Shown here: piece after piece, positions 23,920 through 30,684 of the stretch | How the letters are laid out: every line of letters starts with the position of its first letter | How positions within the stretch are numbered: the stretch's first letter is position 1 | Source of the DNA: Cytophagales bacterium | Lineage (GTDB): Bacteria; Bacteroidota; Bacteroidia; Cytophagales; Cyclobacteriaceae | Length of the DNA: 33,082 nt | Assembly (NCBI GenBank): GCA_013298505.1 | Contig: JAAFHY010000032.1 | Coordinates: forward strand, 1 to 33,082 | Direction: 5' to 3' | Translations under genes and position numbers: made by a program | Notes under the pieces: generated by a model | What the model was told of the DNA's origin: nothing | Databases searched by the model: none | The model's input: only the letters and a program-made list of their open reading frames with translations

Positions 23920-24393
23920 ATGGAAAAAAATAAGATGGCTCTAAGGGTTCTTTTACTCTCATCAACTTGCGCGTTAGGTGTTTTTTTAGGCGCCCAGCTT
24001 GCCGAAGCGGTGCTGATTGTTCCCTATTGGAAAGGATTATCAGCAGATAGTTTCTTTATTTTTTTTAAGAACTATGGCCAAAGTCTCTACGAATTTTATG
24101 CTCCGCTAACAATTGCAGCAACTATTTTCCCAACGGTTACTTTTGTTTATAGCCTGTTAGTCAAATCAAAGACAGATATTTTAATGTGGCTTTTACTTGT
24201 TTTTACGATACTTTTCTTCGCTATGTATTTTATTTATTTCAAAGATGCCAATCTAAGTTTTGCCCAGCGAACAATTTCAGACCAAGCGCTTTCAAATGAG
24301 TTGGTTAAATGGGGAAATTTACATTGGACAAGGGTTTTTTGTGAAGCTGTTGCTTTTGTTTGTGGATTACTTTTGTTGTTTAAGTCAAAGTAG
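23920..24393 (+). CDS. Four-helix membrane protein, DUF1772-like
   Basis: 157 residues with four hydrophobic segments (about 8-32, 57-80, 86-107, 133-155). The pattern is a first helix with GAQLAEAVLIVPYWK, a long loop, and NLHWTRVFCEAVAFVCGLLLL at the end. It resembles the DUF1772/anthrone-oxygenase-like family, where small polar residues in helices 1 and 4 form a pocket, but the similarity is general and no enzymatic role can be assigned. It lies 67 bases after the dehydrogenase on the same strand and may share its transcript. Start ATG 23920. Confidence 0.7.
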   Translation: MEKNKMALRVLLLSSTCALGVFLGAQLAEAVLIVPYWKGLSADSFFIFFKNYGQSLYEFYAPLTIAATIFPTVTFVYSLLVKSKTDILMWLLLVFTILFFAMYFIYFKDANLSFAQRTISDQALSNELVKWGNLHWTRVFCEAVAFVCGLLLLFKSK

Positions 24394-24414
24394 GATTCAT
24401 CGAAAATATCTCAA

Positions 24415-24569
24415 CTAGCACGGAAGTTACTTCCCACCTTTACTGCGGTTCTTCTCATCTAGCGCGGAAGGTATTTCCGTGCTCTCTCCGCCTTTGCTGG
24501 TGTTCTTCACCAGCAAACAAGATGAACTATCCCAACTAGTGCTGAGTTACTTCCGTGCTCTCTAAAACT
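24415..24569. repeat. Three tandem copies of a palindromic repeat
   Basis: The core unit is agcacggaagt / acttccgtgct, an 11-bp inverted repeat around one base. Copy 1 is at 24415-24435 (right arm truncated), copy 2 at 24459-24486, copy 3 at 24536-24569. Copies 1 and 2 are followed by related spacers starting cctttactg and cctttgctg. A perfect 10-bp hairpin (tttgctggtg-ttctt-caccagcaaa) lies at 24493-24517. The arrangement resembles REP/BIME clusters. Confidence 0.75.
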
Positions 24570-24584
24570 AAAATCCAAAACGTA

Positions 24585-24662
24585 AAGCAGAAAAAACTTT
24601 TGGTTAATGCTCTTGTAATTGGATTTACTTTTTCGTTTGCTTATCTACTCTTTGACCTGTAG
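24585..24662 (+). pseudogene. Relic of a duplicated ParD-type antitoxin gene
   Basis: The 39 bases at 24585-24623 match 25238-25276 inside the intact antitoxin gene at 34 of 39 positions. In frame they read KQKKLLVNALVIG against KKKKILVNALVIG. The frame continues with unrelated hydrophobic codons to TAG at 24662. Upstream there is no antitoxin N-terminal half. Repeat copy 3 lies just before this relic and repeat copy 4 just before the intact gene, with similar bases after each (taaaactaaa / taaaactgaaa), so this looks like one segmental duplication that later lost the N-terminal half. The remainder of 24663-24989 shows nothing I can call; a 70-codon frame at 24704-24916 has no recognisable features. 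Confidence 0.65.
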
Positions 24663-24989
24663 TAGGCACAAGTCCCGCGCATTTCCTCGCACAGCCTTAA
24701 GACTTGCGACAGATTGTGTTTAAAAAGGACTCAATTGGAGTAACTTTTCGATCAGTGGATAAAGTAAAATATTTTCAATCATATTATAGTTGCCTTGGAA
24801 AGGAAGTAGTTTTTTTGTGCCGGATAACAACTCAGCACATTTTACCTTTAAACAGATTTCGAAAAATAAACTTAGCATATCCTACTATGGCAAGAAAAGT
24901 ATTTACACTAAAGTAATCCGATAATCATATTAGCGAAAGATAGCTTCCCCCCTAACAAACGCCCCGTTTGTACTCTGGAGGCCTTTCAT

Positions 24990-25031
24990 CTACCGAGGAA
25001 GTGGCTTCCGTGCTCTATAAAACTGAAACTC
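24990..25031. repeat. Palindromic repeat, copy 4
   Basis: ctaccgaggaagtggcttccgtgct plus a tail tataaaactgaaactc, matching copy 3 and its tail (24536-24576). The left arm has decayed (accgagg against gcacgg). It lies just upstream of the antitoxin promoter. Confidence 0.65.
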
Positions 25032-25057
25032 GAAGAGTTGATAATATTTGATTTGGG

Positions 25058-25088
25058 TTTGTAAAAATACCAAACATTGGTATTTTTA
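25058..25088 (+). promoter_or_regulatory. Antitoxin promoter with overlapping operator palindrome
   Basis: TTTG (25058-25061), a 19-base spacer, and TATTTTTA (25081-25088), 7 of 8 to TAnnTTTG. A perfect 12-bp inverted repeat, taaaaataccaa (25062-25073) and ttggtattttta (25077-25088), fills the spacer and the -7 element. A ribbon-helix-helix antitoxin bound here would block RNA polymerase, the usual autoregulation of such genes. Confidence 0.7.
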
Positions 25089-25105
25089 TTTTATAACTTA
25101 TTTTT

Positions 25106-25348
25106 ATGGCACGTAATACTTCGGTTTTACTAGGAGAACACTATGATGAATTTATTTCAAGGGAAGTCTCATCGGGCAGATATAGTTCTGCAAGCGAGGT
25201 GATTCGATCGGCACTTCGCATACTTGAAGACGAAGAAAAGAAGAAGAAAATTTTGGTTAATGCCCTTGTGATTGGAGAAAAAAGCCCGCGGGTAGAGAGC
25301 TTTAATCCAAAGGCTCATCTTAAAAAATTACATGATCGCTTAAAATGA
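25106..25348 (+). CDS. ParD-type ribbon-helix-helix antitoxin
   Basis: 80 residues. Residues 1-45 form the RHH DNA-binding domain: strand MARNTSVLLGEHYDEFI, then EVSSGRYSSASEVIRSALRILEDEE, the GRYssASEVIRsALRlLE signature of ParD/CC2985-type antitoxins. The C-terminal half (KKKKILVNALVIGEKSPRVE to KLHDRLK) would wrap the toxin. Its stop overlaps an ATG (ATGA, 25345-25348) exactly as in parDE operons, but that second frame is only 43 codons and does not look like ParE after the first few residues. The antitoxin is therefore probably an orphan. It has an operator-like palindrome over its promoter and a decayed duplicate 650 bases upstream. Confidence 0.9.
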   Translation: MARNTSVLLGEHYDEFISREVSSGRYSSASEVIRSALRILEDEEKKKKILVNALVIGEKSPRVESFNPKAHLKKLHDRLK

Positions 25349-25476
25349 AAGAATTTAAAACCTTTTTCATTTTTGCTCATGCTTTCTGGCAAACATTCAC
25401 GCCAACTAAAAGTCCTCAGCCACTTCTTCTACCTTTTTTCCCTTATCGACAAACATCAATTTACGCACGGGCATAG
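25345..25476 (+). pseudogene. Probable truncated ParE-type toxin start
   Basis: A 43-codon frame starting at the ATG that overlaps the antitoxin stop by 4 bases. Only the first residues (MKEFKTF) resemble a toxin start. The frame then runs antisense through the 3' end of the neighbouring minus-strand gene (25406-25906), so the codons after about 25405 cannot be toxin sequence. I infer that a rearrangement between about 25360 and 25405 removed the toxin body. Confidence 0.45.
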
Positions 25477-25906
25477 AGCGGTAGATGAGTTCTATTTTTT
25501 TAGCGTGGCCTTTGTAGGCTAAGCTGAGCGTATCGGGTGCACGCCAGTAAAAATGCTCGCTGCGTATACTGTAAGTTGCTTTGCCATACGATTTCTCGAG
25601 AGCCTTCATCACCTGCGGATCTTTTTCGGTAGCTACGTTTATTTCGTAGATCAGGCCTTTGTACACTTTCAACTCGATGTGTTTTACAGAAACAGACCCA
25701 ATCTTTTGGTAATCGGGATGTTCTACTTCGTATAGTTTTGCTGGAAATTCTTTCGCTTCGATAAAATCTTTTTTGAAGATCGTGCCCTTCACGCTATCCA
25801 AGCTGCTTCCGAGCTTAATACTTTTAAAACCATTTCTGCGGGCTAGTTCGCTTTGTGCCGTGCAGGTAGCAATCGATAAAACAAATAGTAGAAGGCCTAG
25901 TCGCAT
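25406..25906 (-). CDS. Secreted hypothetical protein
   Basis: 166 residues. MRLGLLLFVLSIATCTAQSE is a signal peptide, with cleavage probably after TAQ or TCTA. The mature part is one small alpha/beta domain with FKSIKLGSSLDSVKGTIF near the start, a pattern common to secreted Bacteroidota proteins in which a short G-S-S-x-x-x-V segment begins a strand-helix unit, then HIELKVYKGLIYEINVAT and ALEKSYGKATY. I do not recognise a named family. It follows the DUF2911 gene by two bases on the same strand, so the two are an operon. Its 3' end abuts the broken toxin-antitoxin locus. Confidence 0.8.
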   Translation of the reverse strand: MRLGLLLFVLSIATCTAQSELARRNGFKSIKLGSSLDSVKGTIFKKDFIEAKEFPAKLYEVEHPDYQKIGSVSVKHIELKVYKGLIYEINVATEKDPQVMKALEKSYGKATYSIRSEHFYWRAPDTLSLAYKGHAKKIELIYRSMPVRKLMFVDKGKKVEEVAEDF

Positions 25907-25908
25907 AG

Positions 25909-26445
25909 TTAGTTAGGTTCTTGGAATTGAATAGGGAAGGAGACAATGGTTTTATCCCATGCAAGTGAGATCGTTGCCTTTTCGTTTTGTTGCTCTATTA
26001 GAATAGTGAATGGTTCGTATACATACTGAGTGTTGACTCTGACTGGAACCTCAAACCGTATAACATCTTTCTTTACATTGTAGTTGTACGATCCCCACAA
26101 GCCCATATCGCTGTTTATTATGATAGTCCATTTTTCCCTTCCGGGGATTGTAAACAAAGAGTAAGTGCCTTCTTTCACCAGTTTACCGTTAATGGTTAAT
26201 GTTTTTGTAAAGGTAAGCTCAGTTGCTTCGTTGGCACCGGTGCGCCAAACTTGGTCGAAGGGAACCATTTTTCCAAATACCTCTCGTCCGCGTTTATGAG
26301 GTTGGCCAAATGTAATTTTTAGATAAGTGTCTTTATAGCGTGCGGTAACAATGCCTATGGGGCTTGGTCGCGGTTGTAGGGCATCTTGCGAAAAACAGCG
26401 AGCAGCGATAATCAATGAGTGAAAGACGATAACGAACCTGCACAT
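25909..26445 (-). CDS. DUF2911 domain protein, secreted
   Basis: 178 residues with an N-terminal signal (MCRFVIVFHSLIIAARCFSQ). The DUF2911 domain covers about 25-175: SPIGIVTARYKDTYLKITFGQP, KRGREVFGKMVPFDQVWRTGANEATELTF, GKLVKEGTYSLFTIPGREKWTIIIN, and NEKATISLAWDKTIVSFPI. This is a beta-sandwich family common in Bacteroidota, of unknown function, usually extracytoplasmic. It heads a two-gene operon with the secreted protein downstream. A strong promoter lies just upstream at 26463-26493. Confidence 0.93.
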   Translation of the reverse strand: MCRFVIVFHSLIIAARCFSQDALQPRPSPIGIVTARYKDTYLKITFGQPHKRGREVFGKMVPFDQVWRTGANEATELTFTKTLTINGKLVKEGTYSLFTIPGREKWTIIINSDMGLWGSYNYNVKKDVIRFEVPVRVNTQYVYEPFTILIEQQNEKATISLAWDKTIVSFPIQFQEPN

Positions 26446-26462
26446 TCAAGTTTATTTCTCTC

Positions 26463-26493
26463 GAAAGATAAGCAATGAAGATAGCCTCGCAAA
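26463..26493 (-). promoter_or_regulatory. Promoter of DUF2911 operon
   Basis: On the minus strand TTTG (26493-26490), a 19-base spacer, and TATCTTTC (26470-26463), 7 of 8 to TAnnTTTG. The transcript start would be near 26456, about 11 bases before the ATG. Confidence 0.65.
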
Positions 26494-26547
26494 ATTTGAG
26501 ATAATGCTGCGTAAAACAATTGCCGCTAGTACAAGTGAAACCTTTTT

Positions 26548-26710
26548 TCGTCTTTGCAAGCCCCTATGATGCTATTTTGAAGTGCTGGCTTTGAAGGGGC
26601 GAAGCCATCTGTTGTTTTGGAGTTCAGATTTCGATTTGAAAGATCGCCTGCCTACCGGACAGGCAAGCTTCGCTCTACTCTCGGGCCAACGCAGTTACTT
26701 GCGATGACGA
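26548..26710. repeat. Putative MITE-like element with imperfect terminal repeats
   Basis: Ends tcgtctttgcaa (26548-26559) and ttgcgatgacga (26699-26710) are inverted copies at 10 of 12 positions, each flanked by T-runs. Inside are a gcctgcctaccggacaggc hairpin (about 26650-26669) and gaagcttcgctc-like motifs typical of intergenic repeats of this phylum. It fills the middle of the gap 26446-26828, where no gene is seen. Confidence 0.45.
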
Positions 26711-26771
26711 CTTTTTTATTTATTTTGAGTGATATCGGGGTAACGCAGAATTATTATCCTCTAAATTTAGA

Positions 26772-26804
26772 TTGCTAACAGATCGCAGGCAATCTGTATT
26801 TTTG
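26772..26804 (+). promoter_or_regulatory. Promoter of dCMP deaminase gene
   Basis: TTG (26772-26774), a 22-base spacer, and a perfect TATTTTTG (26797-26804). This places the transcript start near 26811 and so excludes the upstream TTG at 26772 as a translation start. Confidence 0.55.
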
Positions 26805-26828
26805 TTGTTTAAATTAAATCCATCTACT

Positions 26829-27314
26829 ATGTCTGCTAGGCCAGCTTTTAATGATATCTACATGGAACTAGCCGTTAACCTGGCAAAACGTTCGCATTGC
26901 ATTAAGCGGCATGTGGGGGCGGTGCTTACTAAAGAGACACGGATTATCTCCATCGGATATAACGGGCCGCCTTCTGGAACTCACAATTGCGATGAAGAAT
27001 GGCCGCAAGTTGGTTGTCCCCGCGATTCGAAGGGTGGCTGCTCGTTGGCGATACATGCCGAGCAGAACGCGATACTTTATGCTGTTAAAAACAAAACATC
27101 GGTGGAAGGGGCTACGCTCTATGTCACGCTCTCTCCGTGTTTGGCTTGCTCGCGAATCATTTATAGTATGGGTATTAAAAAAGTCATCTACCTGAACTCG
27201 TATGCCGAGTATAAAAAAATTTCGTCTGATGAGGGGGTGGACTTCTTAAACAAGTTTGGCGTAGAGTGCATACGATATGTCGGTACGTTATCAAACGTTA
27301 CTCACATGATCTAA
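26829..27314 (+). CDS. dCMP deaminase family protein
   Basis: 161 residues from ATG 26829, which lies 18 bases after the predicted transcript start. The zinc site is complete: H76 and E78 in HAEQNAI, C104 and C107 in SPCLACSR. The N-terminal KRSHCIKRHVGAVLTKETRIISIGYNG and the HNCDEEW-VGC insertion match deoxycytidylate deaminases of the ComEB type, where extra Cys/His may bind a second zinc. It converts dCMP to dUMP, feeding thymidylate synthesis; it lies alone with its own promoter and a strong terminator. The alternative would be a riboflavin or tRNA deaminase, but the insertion and length favour dCMP. Confidence 0.93.
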   Translation: MSARPAFNDIYMELAVNLAKRSHCIKRHVGAVLTKETRIISIGYNGPPSGTHNCDEEWPQVGCPRDSKGGCSLAIHAEQNAILYAVKNKTSVEGATLYVTLSPCLACSRIIYSMGIKKVIYLNSYAEYKKISSDEGVDFLNKFGVECIRYVGTLSNVTHMI

Positions 27315-27352
27315 CCAAAAATGCCGAGGAACCTCGGCATTTTTGGTTTTTT
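27315..27352 (+). terminator. Strong intrinsic terminator, probably bidirectional
   Basis: Perfect 15-bp stem (ccaaaaatgccgagg, 27315-27329; its complement at 27332-27346) with a minimal loop, followed by six T (27347-27352). It begins right after the dCMP deaminase stop and also faces the convergent basic-protein gene ending at 27365. Confidence 0.93.
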
Positions 27353-27364
27353 ACTTAACGAGTA

Positions 27365-27688
27365 TTACCCTTTTGCTACCTTTTCTAGGTCGGAAACAAA
27401 TTTGGCGGTTACTCCTTTTATTTTGTTCGCGAGTGCTGCCTCGAACACAACGAGTGCTTTTTGAGCAGCTTGAATAAGACCTACTGGATTTTTATCAAAG
27501 CTATAGCTCCCTAGGCACCATTCGATTTCGGCTTGTAGGGTTGGCTCGATGCCAAGTGATTTTAATTTTTCTAGAATTCCTGTCGATACTTTTTCAAGAT
27601 CGGGTGATTTTACTGCTGATGCGCGCTTTGCTGCTGGTTTTTTAGCTGCAGGCTTTGCCGTTGCTGGTTTGGCGATTGCTTTTGCCAT
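27365..27688 (-). CDS. Histone-H1-like basic protein
   Basis: 107 residues. The first 28 residues are Lys/Ala/Pro repeats (MAKAIAKPATAKPAAKKPAA, continuing to KSP), the composition of bacterial H1-like tails that bind DNA without sequence preference. Residues 30-107 form a helical domain (DLEKVSTGILEKLKSLGIEP, AEIEWCLGSYSFDKNPVGLI, KVAKG) that I do not recognise. Its promoter is at 27705-27736 and the stop faces a bidirectional terminator. A second, tail-only gene lies upstream on the same strand. Nucleoid binding is inferred from composition only. Confidence 0.82.
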   Translation of the reverse strand: MAKAIAKPATAKPAAKKPAAKRASAVKSPDLEKVSTGILEKLKSLGIEPTLQAEIEWCLGSYSFDKNPVGLIQAAQKALVVFEAALANKIKGVTAKFVSDLEKVAKG

Positions 27689-27704
27689 AGTTATAAATTT
27701 TTTA

Positions 27705-27736
27705 CAAAGTTAAAGGCAACCATCAATCGTAAACAA
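27705..27736 (-). promoter_or_regulatory. Promoter of histone-H1-like gene
   Basis: On the minus strand TTG (27736-27734), a 21-base spacer, and a perfect TAACTTTG (27712-27705), 17 bases before the ATG. Confidence 0.55.
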
Positions 27737-28023
27737 GCAACGGCAACACAATATTTATGCAACCGATCCCATTATTTTGTCTTTCGCTAATGATTGCGTG
27801 CTAAATTCAGTTTGATTTAAGCGTTTCTGGCATTTTTTGATTTTATCCGCTTTACCTCACTTTATATAGAGAGGAACTTTTCGATGAAGTTACAGAAGTT
27901 GCTACTTCGATTTACGTTAGAATCATTTGGCAAACGATAATTGATAAGTGATTTTTCCTGCTAAACAGAAGACTACAATCAAAATGTGATGTTAGTTTGA
28001 GCAAGGTGGGTTTTTGCATTGCC

Positions 28024-28063
28024 ATAAAAAAAGAAGGGGAAGTGATCTTGGATCACTTCCCCC
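28024..28063 (-). terminator. Intrinsic terminator of micropeptide gene
   Basis: A perfect 12-bp stem (ggggaagtgatc at 28036-28047 and its complement at 28051-28062, three-base loop). On the minus strand it is followed by a pyrimidine/T-rich run (ttctttttttat). It lies 21 bases past the stop at 28085. Confidence 0.88.
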
Positions 28064-28084
28064 AGAGTATCAAGCTTGGCTTGA

Positions 28085-28150
28085 TTACTTTTTCTTCTTA
28101 GCAGCTTTCTTTGCTTTCTTAGCTGCTTTCTTAGCGGGTTTTTTTGCCAT
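28085..28150 (-). CDS. 21-residue Lys/Ala micropeptide, histone-tail-like
   Basis: 21 codons from ATG 28150 to TAA 28085. The product starts MAKKPAKKAAKK and is made only of Lys, Ala and one Pro after the Met: 13 Lys, 6 Ala, 1 Pro. That is essentially the H1-like tail of the neighbouring 107-residue protein without its globular part. It is too short for routine gene callers, but a Bacteroidota promoter (28180-28209) and a strong terminator (28024-28063) frame it exactly, which argues for a real, well-expressed gene. The likely role is DNA or RNA compaction, by composition only. Short Lys/Ala-rich proteins are known in this phylum. Confidence 0.8.
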   Translation of the reverse strand: MAKKPAKKAAKKAKKAAKKKK

Positions 28151-28179
28151 AGCGTTTTATATTTTGGTTTAAAACTTAC

Positions 28180-28209
28180 GAAATGTATAACAAAAAATTA
28201 ATCTACAAA
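28180..28209 (-). promoter_or_regulatory. Promoter of micropeptide gene
   Basis: On the minus strand TTTG (28209-28206), an 18-base spacer, and TACATTTC (28187-28180), 7 of 8 to TAnnTTTG. The leader would be about 23 bases. Confidence 0.6.
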
Positions 28210-28292
28210 AATTTTTCGCAAAATATTTTTTTATGAGTGAAGAAATTCATGTTGATGATTTTTGTGTTTGCGATCATAACTGCAATTATTTT

Positions 28293-29318
28293 TTACGTAA
28301 TAATGTTTACTTCAGGTGTAAGAGTGATATCAAATTTTTCTTTTACACTCGCACAAATTTTTTCTGATAACGCAAGAATTTCTGCACCATTTCCATTTCC
28401 ATAATTCACTAGCACCAATGCTTGTTGCAAATGAACGCCCACGTTATTTATTTTTTTTCCTTTCCATCCACATTGTTCAATCAACCATCCGGCAGGAACT
28501 TTAACTTCTTGATTTACAGTTGCGTAAGATGGTATTGTTGGATTAATTTTTTGAAGTAATTCAAAATGATTTTTTGTGATCGTAGGATTTTTAAAGAAGC
28601 TTCCTGCATTGCCATGCACACGCGGATCGGGTAATTTACTTTCGCGAATATGTACTACCGCTTTGCTCACCGATTGAATGGTTGGAGTAGTGATATTCAT
28701 TTGTTTAAGTGTGTCGTTAATGGCACCATAGCTCACATTCAGTTGATGTCTTTTCGTGCTAAGAGTTAAAGTAACACTTGAAATAAAATATTTTTCTCTC
28801 AACTCACTTTTAAAAACACTTTCGCGGTAACCGAAGCAACACTCGGCATTGTTGAAGATCTTTTGCGCACCATTTGCAAGTTCAATGGCAGCTACTTCTT
28901 CAATTACATTTTTGATCTCAACACCATAAGCACCTATGTTTTGGATTGGTGCTGCACCCATTGTGCCTGGTATAAGTGATAAATTTTCAATGCCACCCCA
29001 ATTGTTTTGTACACAATGCATCACTACATCGTGCCAACTCTCTCCCGCACCTACTTTAATGGTGATGGTCTCTTCTGTTTTGTTTATGATTTCTATTCCC
29101 TTTAGCGCTGTCTTTATAATTAAGCCATCAAAATCATTGGTGAATAGCACATTGCTGCCTCCACCAAGGATCAAATGCTTTTCATTCCTGTAAACATCAG
29201 TCTGAAATAGTTCTTCAAGCTGATCGAGCGATGAAATGGTGATGAAATGCGCAGCCTTTACATCAATCCCAAAGGTATTGAGCGGCTTAAGGCTTTTATT
29301 TTCTTCGATCTTGACCAT
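28293..29318 (-). CDS. murB: UDP-N-acetylmuramate dehydrogenase MurB
   Basis: 341 residues, the type I MurB length. It reduces UDP-GlcNAc-enolpyruvate to UDP-MurNAc with NADPH in peptidoglycan precursor synthesis (cytoplasm). FAD-binding segments: LILGGGSNVLF, ENLSLIPGTMGAAPIQNIGAYGVEI. Catalytic residues are visible by comparison with E. coli: Arg in GYRESVFK, Ser in GNAGSFFKNP (the proton donor), and Glu in LTPEVNII near the end. The C-terminal domain has VPAGWLIEQCGWKGKKI and GVHLQQALVLVNYGNG. It is a single gene; no other mur gene is near. The heptad repeat array lies just upstream, between it and the next gene. Confidence 0.97.
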   Translation of the reverse strand: MVKIEENKSLKPLNTFGIDVKAAHFITISSLDQLEELFQTDVYRNEKHLILGGGSNVLFTNDFDGLIIKTALKGIEIINKTEETITIKVGAGESWHDVVMHCVQNNWGGIENLSLIPGTMGAAPIQNIGAYGVEIKNVIEEVAAIELANGAQKIFNNAECCFGYRESVFKSELREKYFISSVTLTLSTKRHQLNVSYGAINDTLKQMNITTPTIQSVSKAVVHIRESKLPDPRVHGNAGSFFKNPTITKNHFELLQKINPTIPSYATVNQEVKVPAGWLIEQCGWKGKKINNVGVHLQQALVLVNYGNGNGAEILALSEKICASVKEKFDITLTPEVNIIT

Positions 29319-29360
29319 AAACTATGGCGAAGGAAGATAAAAGGAGTGAGATATGAAAAT

Positions 29361-29472
29361 GGATGCAGGATGCTAGATACTGGATTCTAGGTACTAGATA
29401 CTAGATTCTAGATACTAGATACTAGATACTAGATACTAGATGCAATTATCAAGTATCTAGAATCCAGTATCT
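29361..29472. repeat. Heptameric tandem repeat with inverted arm
   Basis: Twelve consecutive 7-base units at 29361-29444, consensus RGATRCT (agatact is the commonest; variants ggatgca, ggatgct, ggattct, aggtact, agattct, agatgca). After an 8-base gap, three units occur in the opposite orientation at 29452-29472 (agtatct, agaatcc, agtatct), so the array can fold into a long hairpin. The final unit overlaps the TAG stop of the lipoprotein gene at 29471-29473. Confidence 0.9.
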
Positions 29473-30679
29473 ACTTAAATGACTTGGCTAGTTCGTCTTT
29501 TGAAATTTTGAATAGGCATATCCGCGGAAAGCGACCAGCTACATAGGTGGTGCCACAAACGGCAAGTCCTCCATCTTTTGTTGTAGTCATAGCGGCAATC
29601 TCAAATGGGTTTGAAAAACCTAAGTAGCGGCTTCCGATAAACTTGCCCGTGGCCTTATCATATCCATAAAGTGAAATTTGCTTACTGCGTGTGTTACTTC
29701 CGTACAAGATAATGTCTTTACCGTTTACAGTAGCTGAAATTATTCTTACAGTGGCGTTTGGCGAAAGTTCAGGTAAGTAATTACCTGCTAGGTCTTCGTC
29801 AGTGAAATTACTTTTGTTATCAGCTCCGGTTTTAAAAATAGCATTGGGGACTAAATAATTATCGCCCGAGTTGAATCTCGATGCTGCAAACTTAGTCCCG
29901 TCTAGCGGCACAATACTGCTGAAACCACCATTGGCCGCTTGACCAAATACGATGGCAGGTTTTGAATTGTCTGCGAAGTCTGCAAAAACCAATGAGAAGT
30001 TATACTGATAAAATCCATTGAAGAAATACTTGCCAGCAGCTTTACCAACTTGAAACGGAAATTGACGACCTGTGCGAGTAAAGTGGGTAATAAACTGCGC
30101 TTCTACGCCATCTCCAGCACCTATGCTAAAACCTTTAGAGTTTGTTGTGACTCCGGCAGTACTTACCAAATCCACAACACTTTCTTTTTTTAGATTATCA
30201 TACCGCAGCAGTAGAAAATTTCCGTTATCGTTGAATGCTGCAGCCGGGTAGCCAATAGCAGCATCTCCAACAACGGCTATTGTTTTACTAATCCCACCAT
30301 TTGCATCCACTTCACATAGTTGAATATTCAATCCAACGGGCGTCATACTAAAAAAATAGTACTTACCATTTGTCTCTAACAATGGCCCGATAGGCCCGAC
30401 TTTATCCGTTGGCACTTCTAAGTCTGAAACATAAGCACCTAGTTTATCAATTTTCATTAAGTAAGTGCCGCTTAGATTAGAATCAGTTAATCTTCTCCCT
30501 CCCAGAATCAAAAAACCTTCATCGGGTGTTTGCTTTATATCTATCGGATAATAAGAAGCATCAAACTTATTACTATCGTAGATGCGGGTAAAGTTTGCTT
30601 GGTCGGTTGCCAGATCAGCATCTTTAGCGCACGATGCAGCTAGAAAAATAAGTGTAAATAATTGAATATATGTCTTCAT
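29471..30679 (-). CDS. Lipoprotein, probable beta-propeller
   Basis: 402 residues. MKTYIQLFTLIFLAASCAKD is a lipoprotein signal with lipobox AASC (Cys17). The mature chain is beta-rich with propeller-like repeats of the form G-x-F-L-I-L-G-G-R (DEGFLILGGRRLTDSNLSG, NGNFLLLRYDN, DGGLAVCGTTYVAG), about seven blades by eye. No catalytic motif is seen. It starts 5 bases after the stop of the outer-membrane barrel gene, so it is the last gene of a three-gene operon. The stop codon is embedded in the inverted heptad repeat. Confidence 0.8.
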   Translation of the reverse strand: MKTYIQLFTLIFLAASCAKDADLATDQANFTRIYDSNKFDASYYPIDIKQTPDEGFLILGGRRLTDSNLSGTYLMKIDKLGAYVSDLEVPTDKVGPIGPLLETNGKYYFFSMTPVGLNIQLCEVDANGGISKTIAVVGDAAIGYPAAAFNDNGNFLLLRYDNLKKESVVDLVSTAGVTTNSKGFSIGAGDGVEAQFITHFTRTGRQFPFQVGKAAGKYFFNGFYQYNFSLVFADFADNSKPAIVFGQAANGGFSSIVPLDGTKFAASRFNSGDNYLVPNAIFKTGADNKSNFTDEDLAGNYLPELSPNATVRIISATVNGKDIILYGSNTRSKQISLYGYDKATGKFIGSRYLGFSNPFEIAAMTTTKDGGLAVCGTTYVAGRFPRICLFKISKDELAKSFK

Positions 30680-30684
30680 AAAAA

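Larger units (their letters stand above)
27689..28084. other. Intergenic region between the two basic-protein genes
   Basis: 396 bases with the promoter of the 107-residue gene at one end (27705-27736) and the terminator of the micropeptide gene at the other (28024-28063). The middle, 27737-28023, is AT-rich with no frame or structure I can support; a 17-codon frame starting at 27883 is too short to call. Confidence 0.4.

Noticed and set aside
24704-24916. 70-codon reading frame between repeat copies 3 and 4
   Set aside because: TTG start, no recognisable sequence, no promoter, and it lies in a rearranged repeat-rich stretch.
26772-26828. Upstream TTG start for the dCMP deaminase
   Set aside because: The perfect -7 element TATTTTTG at 26797-26804 lies inside this extension and the family N-terminus begins at ATG 26829.
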